NCBI GenBank assembly: GCA_947044405.1
Contig: CAMRHE010000133.1
Location: forward strand, 4,109,001 to 4,173,000
Length of the DNA stretch: 64,000 nt
Reading direction: 5' to 3'
DNA from: Leptodactylus fallax
Taxonomy: Eukaryota > Chordata > Amphibia > Anura > Leptodactylidae
Under the pieces are notes generated by a model, which saw only the letters and a program-made list of their open reading frames with translations, was not told where the DNA came from and did not search any database. The first letter of the stretch is position 1. The number at the start of each line of letters is the position of its first letter. A program made the position numbers and the translations under genes. This document shows, in pieces, positions 58,302-64,000 of the stretch.

Positions 58302-58585
58302 TCAACCCTGCAGATAGATAGGTTAAGGTCACTTGAACCAAATTTTCCCCTTGTGAATCGATCACTTCATTACTGAAATATCACCAATTTTGTCAATATG
58401 CAAATTAGCTCTTTGGAGCAATGAGGCCATCCCTGTTGCTCTAAAGAGGTAAGTGGCAACGCCCTTGTTGCTCCAAAGAGATCATTTTCATATTGACAAA
58501 AACTGTGGCAGTAACGATTCCAACACTGTTGGATCCAGGTGACCCTAACCTATCTATCTGTGGGGCTGCGTTCTGGTGAAAGATT
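58302..58585. mobile_element. Foldback element related to 2985-3310
   Basis: CAGATAGATAGGTTAAGGTCA on the left pairs with TGACCCTAACCTATCTATCTG on the right. Inner arms TTTGTCAATATGCAAATTAG, GCTCTTTGGAGCAAT and their inverted copies follow. The right end ATTCCCTTTAA keeps the TTAA; the left terminus is degraded. Confidence 0.7.
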
Positions 58586-58711
58586 CCCTTTAATCCTTTA
58601 ATAAATGGGTTTTGGTGAAGCCTCACAGGCTAAACATATGATATATCAGCTTGTTGTTGTGATCTGTACTATAAATCAACTCTAGATTTGTGCACCTTAA
58701 ATTATCTATTG

Positions 58712-58713
<2 letters not shown>

Positions 58714-58755
<42 letters not shown>

Positions 58756-58800
58756 ATCTATCTATATATATAGATATATATATATATATAGATAGATATA
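58714..58800. repeat. TA / TATC microsatellite
   Basis: (TA)n followed by CTAT/GATA units. Confidence 0.95.
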
Positions 58801-58916
58801 ATCCATATATGATATGCATTCTATGTAGCACATGCAGACACACAATGCAAAGAGTAAGTCAACTTCTCTTTTTTTTATCTGGTTTCAGGTTTGATTTTTA
58901 TATCGCCCACACCTGT

Positions 58917-59902
58917 TAATAATAATAATAATAATAATAGACCTTTAATAGTCCCACAATGGGGAAATTCAGTGTGTTACAGCAGCAAGGATAAGATAAG
59001 ATAAGCAGATACAAATACAAATACAACATGTACAGGAATGTTCCAAGGTGAGAGGCATTACATTAATAGCAGACAGACAGATAGGATGTAGCGGGGGGGG
59101 GGGGGGGGATATAACAGGCAGAGAGATATTTCAGTTCTCTGTATGGACTGATCTCCGCTTAGGTCGGTGTTGGTTGTACAGCCTAACCGCGGTGGGGAGG
59201 AAAGACTTCCGATAGCGCTCCTTCTCACACTTAGGGTGGAGCAGTCGGTCACTGACAGTACTGCTCAGCGCGATCACAGTCTCATGCATGGGATGGGACT
59301 TCTTCTTCTGCATGGAGCTCACCACGGACAGTATCCTTCTGTCACCCACCACCTGCACTGGGTCCAGTGGGCTCCCCAGGACAGAGCTGGCCCTTCTAAT
59401 CAGTTTGTCAAGTTTATTTCTGTCCCTGGTTGATATACTGCTCCCCCAGCAGGCCACTCCAAAGAAGATGGCTGATGCCACTACCGAGTTGAAGAAAGTC
59501 CTAAGAAGTGCCCCCCGGATTCCAAAGGCTCTCAGCTTCCTAAGCAGGTAGAGCCTGCTGTGGCCCTTCGTGTACAGGGCCTCCATATGACCTGCCCAGT
59601 CCAGCTTATTATTAAGGAGCAAACCCAGGTACTTATAGGTGTTCACAATCTCGATGCCCGTCCCCAGGATGTCCACTGGTTTAGGAGGGCATCTGCCTTT
59701 GCGGAAGTCCACCACCATCTCCTTGGTCTTCCCCGCGTTAATCTTCAGGTGGTTCTGGTGGCACCAGTCCACAAAATCCTGGTTCAGTTCTCTGTACTCC
59801 CTGTCATCATCATCTGTGATGAGGCCTACTATAGCAGAGTCGTCAGAATACTTCTGTAGGTAGCAGCTGGATGAGTTGCACCTAAAGTCTGCAGTGTACA
59901 GT
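58917..59902 (-). mobile_element. 5'-truncated LINE copy
   Basis: From the (ATT)n tail at 58917-58938 it matches the LINE at 15359 closely up to GCAGTGTACAGT at about 59902, after which similarity ceases. Truncation falls in the RT domain just before the catalytic box. Confidence 0.93.
59131..59902 (-). pseudogene. LINE reverse transcriptase, C-terminal half only
   Basis: The frame is open from the truncation point at 59902 to the stop at 59131. It starts just before the YSDD catalytic box and runs through HLKINAGKTKEM, YLGLLL, VACWGSSIS and HPMHETVIALSS. The thumb-side region is complete, but the palm is missing, so the product would be inactive. It is about as well preserved as the longer copy, so the two are of similar age. 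Confidence 0.9.
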
Positions 59903-60145
59903 TACTTGCCACATGTGAGTTTGAACCAGCATCACATGATTGAAACAAAGTTTTTTACCTACAATTTTGAAAAGGTGACATTTTTGGAGTATTGTGTGAA
60001 ATTATGTCCAATTTGCCTTTTTTCTCAGTTTTTTAGGGTTGTTCCAATACACACAAAGGAAATAAACATGTGTATAACAAAACGCATAATTGTAATCATT
60101 TTCTGTAAAAATTTCAGGGGTATGAACTTACGAACATGACTGTTT

Positions 60146-60194
<49 letters not shown>

Positions 60195-60224
60195 TATATA
60201 GATATGTATACAGAGAGAGAGTAC

Positions 60225-60260
<36 letters not shown>

Positions 60261-60759
60261 GAGAGAGAGACTGATCAGACGTCAGAGGAACAATATGTGT
60301 GCTTGCCTCCCTTCTCTTACCATTTGCTTCCAAAGATCTGGGCCTTCATGTACGATATTTATGTAGGTTCATGTTTACCCTTTTGTTACCTTGTGTTCTT
60401 CGCTTAGTGTTTCACCCTCCATTATAGAGAAAAGAGATGTGATCGATCCCGTTCTTTATGAAGGTCATTCATACCTACCCTTCACTTTGCCGAAAGACGT
60501 AGACAAACCCTTTTAGCAGCCACATGGAGACACATATCTCTCTTTGCATGACTGATACAGTGTAACACGTAATCTTTAGTTATCTTCTGTTTCCTATACC
60601 CTATTCAACTCTCAAGCTTCTAAGCCTGGAATAATGTAAAGCTTCACTACGAGGGGAACCGAGAAAAAAAAAAAGAGATAGACCAGCATGGACCAAAAAT
60701 AACTATACCTAAGAGATGAAACGAGTAAGCGCTAAGGTCACCCTCCGACTTTGACATTA
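59903..60759. other. Unassigned DNA with TA microsatellites
   Basis: (TA)n tracts at about 60149-60186 and 60226-60256, followed by GAGAGAGAGA. No gene. Confidence 0.6.
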
Positions 60760-61500
60760 TCTTCAAATGTCTTTAACAATTTTAGGCCATCAGAATATTG
60801 TAGAGCGATTTTCTTTCTTTTTTGTGTTTTTTTTTTTTCTTGCAGCTCTTCAATTGTTTGCTTTCACCTTCAAAAAACCAGGACGTGCCGTTCAGTGGCT
60901 AATATATAATTCCAGGCGCTGCTTATTTTGTTCGAGCAAGTTCTTTTCAAATGGAAAAGTTTTCATGTTGTGATAAATGGCTTGGCTGGGGACAGAATGG
61001 CAGCACATGTAACACCCGTTGTTCTCTTAATTTGGTCTATTCTGCCTTCAAATGAATGGGAGAAGCCGCGTTTCTATGGGTTCTGGCTCTTTTCGGGATT
61101 TTTTTTTTTTTTCTTCAGACCCGGCAAATGGTGAAAGCAGGAGATATATTAAGTGTGTGGTTAAAGCAATTTATATAAATACGGCTCATTTGTAATGTTT
61201 GTGTCATTATTGGGATTTTCAATCCCGGACAATGGGGCTTTAGAAGGTGAGTGGAACGCTATTTTCTGTTTGGAAATATTTACACGGAATACATTTGTTC
61301 AGCTTTTCCCTCCAGAGGATTGGTATAAAGCAAGATAACTTGTACAGCGTGAGCGCGGCTGGGCTGACACTTATCGTATTCCCCTGATAACTACATAAAC
61401 AGTCGCAGGTTAATACAAAAAAAAAAAAAGGAAAGGCAGAAACAAATTTTTTAACCATTTTTATTTACATTTAACCCATTACCTACTGTCAAGTTTTTAG
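60760..61500. other. TE-free segment, candidate conserved noncoding element
   Basis: From about 60840 to 61250 no repeat or transposon phrase is visible, and composition is balanced apart from one T run at 61101-61112. No open frame of interest. Conservation is untested. Confidence 0.25.
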
Positions 61501-61502
61501 CC

Positions 61503-62350
61503 TTAAGGGTATTCCCACCCGGGCATTTATTTTGTTTTAGGCAGGTGTGGAATAATTGGTGCGAAGTAAGAATGCTATCAGAAGTGGAAGGGTTAAAGGG
61601 GTTGTCCAGGATGGATTGATATTGCTAATCTAAGCTAAACACCCTCGTCCCCTGCCTACCTTCTATCCGCCCCAGGTACATTTTTCGATTTTCCGGTGAC
61701 ATTCCGTTTCCAGAAGGGTAAAACGGAATGTCACCTATACTAACCCACCCCCCTCCACCCCATCATACTAACCTGTCTTCCTTTTCAGATCTTCAGGATC
61801 TACTCCAGCTCAATTGCACAGGCAAAAAGAAGACGTGACGTCCCATGCCCAGAAGGTCCGGACCGGAAGACTGGTAAGTTTGATGGGGTGGGGGAAGTTG
61901 AGTTATTTAGGAAGGGCTAGTAGTGGGCGGGCTAGCTAAGGAAACAGGGAGGGGTTGTGATTGAGAAAGGGAGGGAGAGGGATTGAGAGAGGGAGGTGGT
62001 GTGAGTCAGCTCTGAGTGAAGCCCAAGGCATCATGGTAGTTGTAGGAAAACACAGAACAGGAAGATGCCCATGTAAACAAATGCAGAAGATGCCAGGAGC
62101 TCCCAGAGAACCCAGCAATCACTCAAAACAATGATAAAGGTATTTGGGTGCACTAACCTATTAATAACAGTAACAGACCTTTTTTGAATAAAAATATCAA
62201 CCATTCCAAGACTTGAAACACCCATGTGTATGTGGCCATATCTCCCTTTATTGTAGCTGTAAAAGGTTTGGGGGGCATCATTTGAGCAGTTATGGCATAT
62301 CCTGTGAATATTTAGTAGCCATAAATGCCCAGATGAGAATACCCATTTAA
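61503..62350. mobile_element. TTAA-bounded nonautonomous element
   Basis: Left end TTAAGGGTATTCCCACCCGG and right end, read inward, TTAAATGGGTATTCTCATCT, followed on both sides by GGGCATTTAT. Length 848 bp. An inner phrase GTTAAAGGGGTTGTCCAGG at 61592 may be another nested repeat. TTAA ends suggest a piggyBac-type enzyme, by analogy only. The 159-residue open frame 62031-62510 crosses its border and is spurious. Confidence 0.6.
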
Positions 62351-62984
62351 AAAGAATGTCCTTGTCACTCAGCCCTTTTCTGTTTTGAAGGGTCACAATA
62401 TGGAGTGCAGGACTTGTGGAAAACTGAAATCTGTGGGGATAGCAAATGTATATTTTTTGTGCTAAGGCCACAGGGGGATTGAAGAATTCCAAAGTACTTA
62501 TTGAAGTCAAAGGGCTGTCTAACTGTTTTCTAACTATTCTTCATTTTTTCAAATCCGTGGTCGTCCCATTAAATCATTATGCACTAATGTGGAAAATGGA
62601 TTTTCCTAACTGGACAACCCATTTTAGTCCATTCATACACAGCAATATTATAGGATGCCTTGGTTATTCAGTCATTTCCAGGATGTACGCAAGTGGTAGA
62701 GGTCAATGACCAAATCCCTGGTTATCTAAGACTAATGTAAGCATTCCTAGTATTCTAGGGCGGAGAAGTCAATATCTCTGGTGGTCTAGGTCAGTGAAGG
62801 AGTTACATATTTACATAGTACGATTGAAAAAAGAAACATGTTCATCAAGTTCAACCAGGGGATGGTAGAGGGCATGATATTCTATACATTTCCACAACCA
62901 TCAATGCTATTTTGCACTAAAAAGGCCTCTAATCCTTTTTTGAAGCTGTCAGCTGTGACTGCTATGACCCACTTCCGGGAATAG
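62351..62984. other. Noncoding DNA with a dispersed repeat fragment
   Basis: The part 62805-62980 (TTTACATAGTACGATTG, CATCAAGTTCAACC) resembles a very common frog repeat and leads into the next tandem array. Confidence 0.45.
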
Positions 62985-63620
62985 GCTATTCTACATATTC
63001 ACTGTCCTTCTAGGGCTATTCCACAGATTCACAGCTCTTACAGTAAAAAAACAAGTCCTGGGGTAGGCTATTGCACAGATTCCCAGTCCTTACAGTATAG
63101 AACCAGCTCCTGGGGTAGGCTATTGCACAGATTCTCAGTCCTTACAGTATAGAACCAGCTCCTGGGGTAGGCTATTCCACAGATTCACAGCTCTTACAGT
63201 AAAGAACCAGCTCCTGGGGTAGGCTATTCCACAAGTTCATAGTTCTTACAGTAAAGAACAAGCTCCTGGGGTAGGCTATTCCACAAGTTCACAGTCCTTA
63301 CAGTATAGAACCAGCTCCTGGGGTAGGCTATTCCACAAGTTCACAGTCCTTACATTAAAGAACCAGCTCCTGGGGTAGGCTATTCCACAGGTTCACAGTC
63401 CTTACAGTAAAGAACCAGTTCCTGGGGTAGGCTATTCCACAGATTCACAGTTCCTACAGTATAGATCCAGCTCCTGGGGTAGGCTATTCCACAAGTTCAC
63501 AGTTCTTACAGTAAAGAACCAGCTCCTGGGGTAGGCTATTCCACAGATTCACAGTCCTTACAGTATAGATCCAGCTCCTGGGGTAGGCTATTCCACTGAT
63601 TCACAGTCCTTACAGTGAAG
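62985..63620. repeat. 52-bp minisatellite, about 12 copies
   Basis: GGGGTAGGCTATT recurs at 63060, 63112 and 63164 and so on, period 52, with TTCACAGTCCTTACAGTAAA and GAACCAGCTCCT between. The array appears to have grown from the repeat just upstream, whose end has AATAGGCTATTCTACA. Confidence 0.95.
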
Positions 63621-63810
63621 AAGCCTTATCACCCAGTGCTGGGTTACACCAAGACCCTGGTGCCTCAGAGGGACTGGAGGACCGTATGCTAATGGTACGT
63701 AGGGTCAGATCCTTTGAGTTATACCCCTGAGGTTAAAAGGGTTATGTAGGTAGAAATAAAGCTTACCAGTAGATTCCCTGCACTGGATAACCTTTATTTC
63801 TAACATACAA
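63621..63810. other. Unassigned noncoding DNA
   Basis: Short spacer before a transposon end. Nothing recognised. Confidence 0.5.
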
Positions 63811-63812
63811 TA

Positions 63813-64000
63813 CATTCAGAATGTCCTCAGACCCTTTGACTTGTTCCATATTTTGTTATGTTGCAGCCTTGTTCTAAAATAAAATAATCATTCTGCACAC
63901 AGCACTCCATGTTAACAAAATGGAAACAGAATGTTAGAAATCTTTGCTGATTTATTGAAAAGTAAAAACCAATATCTTGCAATGACATTCGTTTTCAGAC
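63813..64000. mobile_element. Start of a further Tc1-like element, cut by the window edge
   Basis: After TA at 63811-63812, CATTCAGAATGTCCTCAGAC and TTTTGTTATGTTGCAGCC look like a Tc1-type terminal repeat I recognise from fish and frogs. Only 188 bp is in view and there is no coding part. Confidence 0.6.

Noticed and set aside
59167..59863. Plus-strand frames opposite the LINE copies
   Set aside because: Antisense shadows of the reverse transcriptase; equivalent frames appear opposite the copy at 15590-17287.
62031..62510. 159-residue open frame on the minus strand
   Set aside because: Crosses the border of a TTAA element and shows no domain.

Overview
The window reads as a gene-poor, transposon-dense stretch of vertebrate nuclear DNA, most likely from a frog (anuran). 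The reasons are the mix of Tc1/mariner elements with long terminal repeats, a Ty3/gypsy element with an intact DDE integrase core, an L2/CR1-group LINE with an (ATT)n tail, many hAT-like and palindromic short elements of amphibian type, and very large minisatellites. I found no convincing host protein-coding exon, tRNA, rRNA, CRISPR array or bacterial-style operon. Every long open frame with recognisable motifs belongs to a mobile element. The species call is inference.

Layout. 1-3.9 kb: unassigned DNA, a 63-bp minisatellite, a possible old solo LTR and a TTAA-bounded foldback element. 3.89-11.29 kb: a complete Ty3/gypsy retrotransposon (LTR, tRNA-Thr-like primer site, PNMA-like Gag with zinc knuckle, protease, RT, RNase H, integrase, LTR) flanked by CAAG. 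Its frames break three times in G runs and once at a TGA, and its 3' end dissolves into G/T-rich sequence that looks like bad base calls. 11.3-19.25 kb: unassigned DNA, then a very old diverged repeat cluster split by a hAT-like element, itself split by a 3.2-kb LINE. 19.8-22.45 kb: a small hAT MITE, a decayed transposase relic, and a Tc1-like element whose transposase frame is fully open. 23.3-34 kb: several hAT-like elements, two of them carrying an internal 46-bp minisatellite in opposite orientations, plus a Harbinger-like MITE with a perfect hairpin. 36.2-36.8 kb: a solo LTR with exact 5-bp target duplication. 38.3-39.9 kb: a second Tc1-like element with a dead transposase. 41.3-44.8 kb: about 70 copies of a 50-bp unit with higher-order structure. 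45.8-46.9 kb: a hAT-like element with another nested inside. 52.2-53.9 kb: a third Tc1-like element, dead, in a TA repeat. 54.6-56.7 kb: about 21 copies of a 97-bp unit. 58.3-64 kb: another palindromic element, a 5'-truncated LINE copy, a TTAA-bounded element, a 52-bp minisatellite, and the start of a further Tc1-like element cut by the window edge.

How the parts relate. The elements are parasites, not a pathway. The autonomous-type elements encode their own enzymes (Gag-Pol, LINE EN/RT, Tc1 transposases). The hAT-like, Harbinger-like and TTAA foldbacks encode nothing and would depend on enzymes made elsewhere. Nesting gives relative ages: old repeat cluster, then hAT insertion, then LINE. 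The most unusual system is the hAT-like family sharing the end TAGAGATGGGCGAACC with 8-bp target duplications, two members of which carry a 46-bp tandem array. TE-free, AT-rich segments (about 12.8-13.5, 27.1-27.6 and 60.8-61.25 kb) could be conserved noncoding elements, but only comparison can show that.
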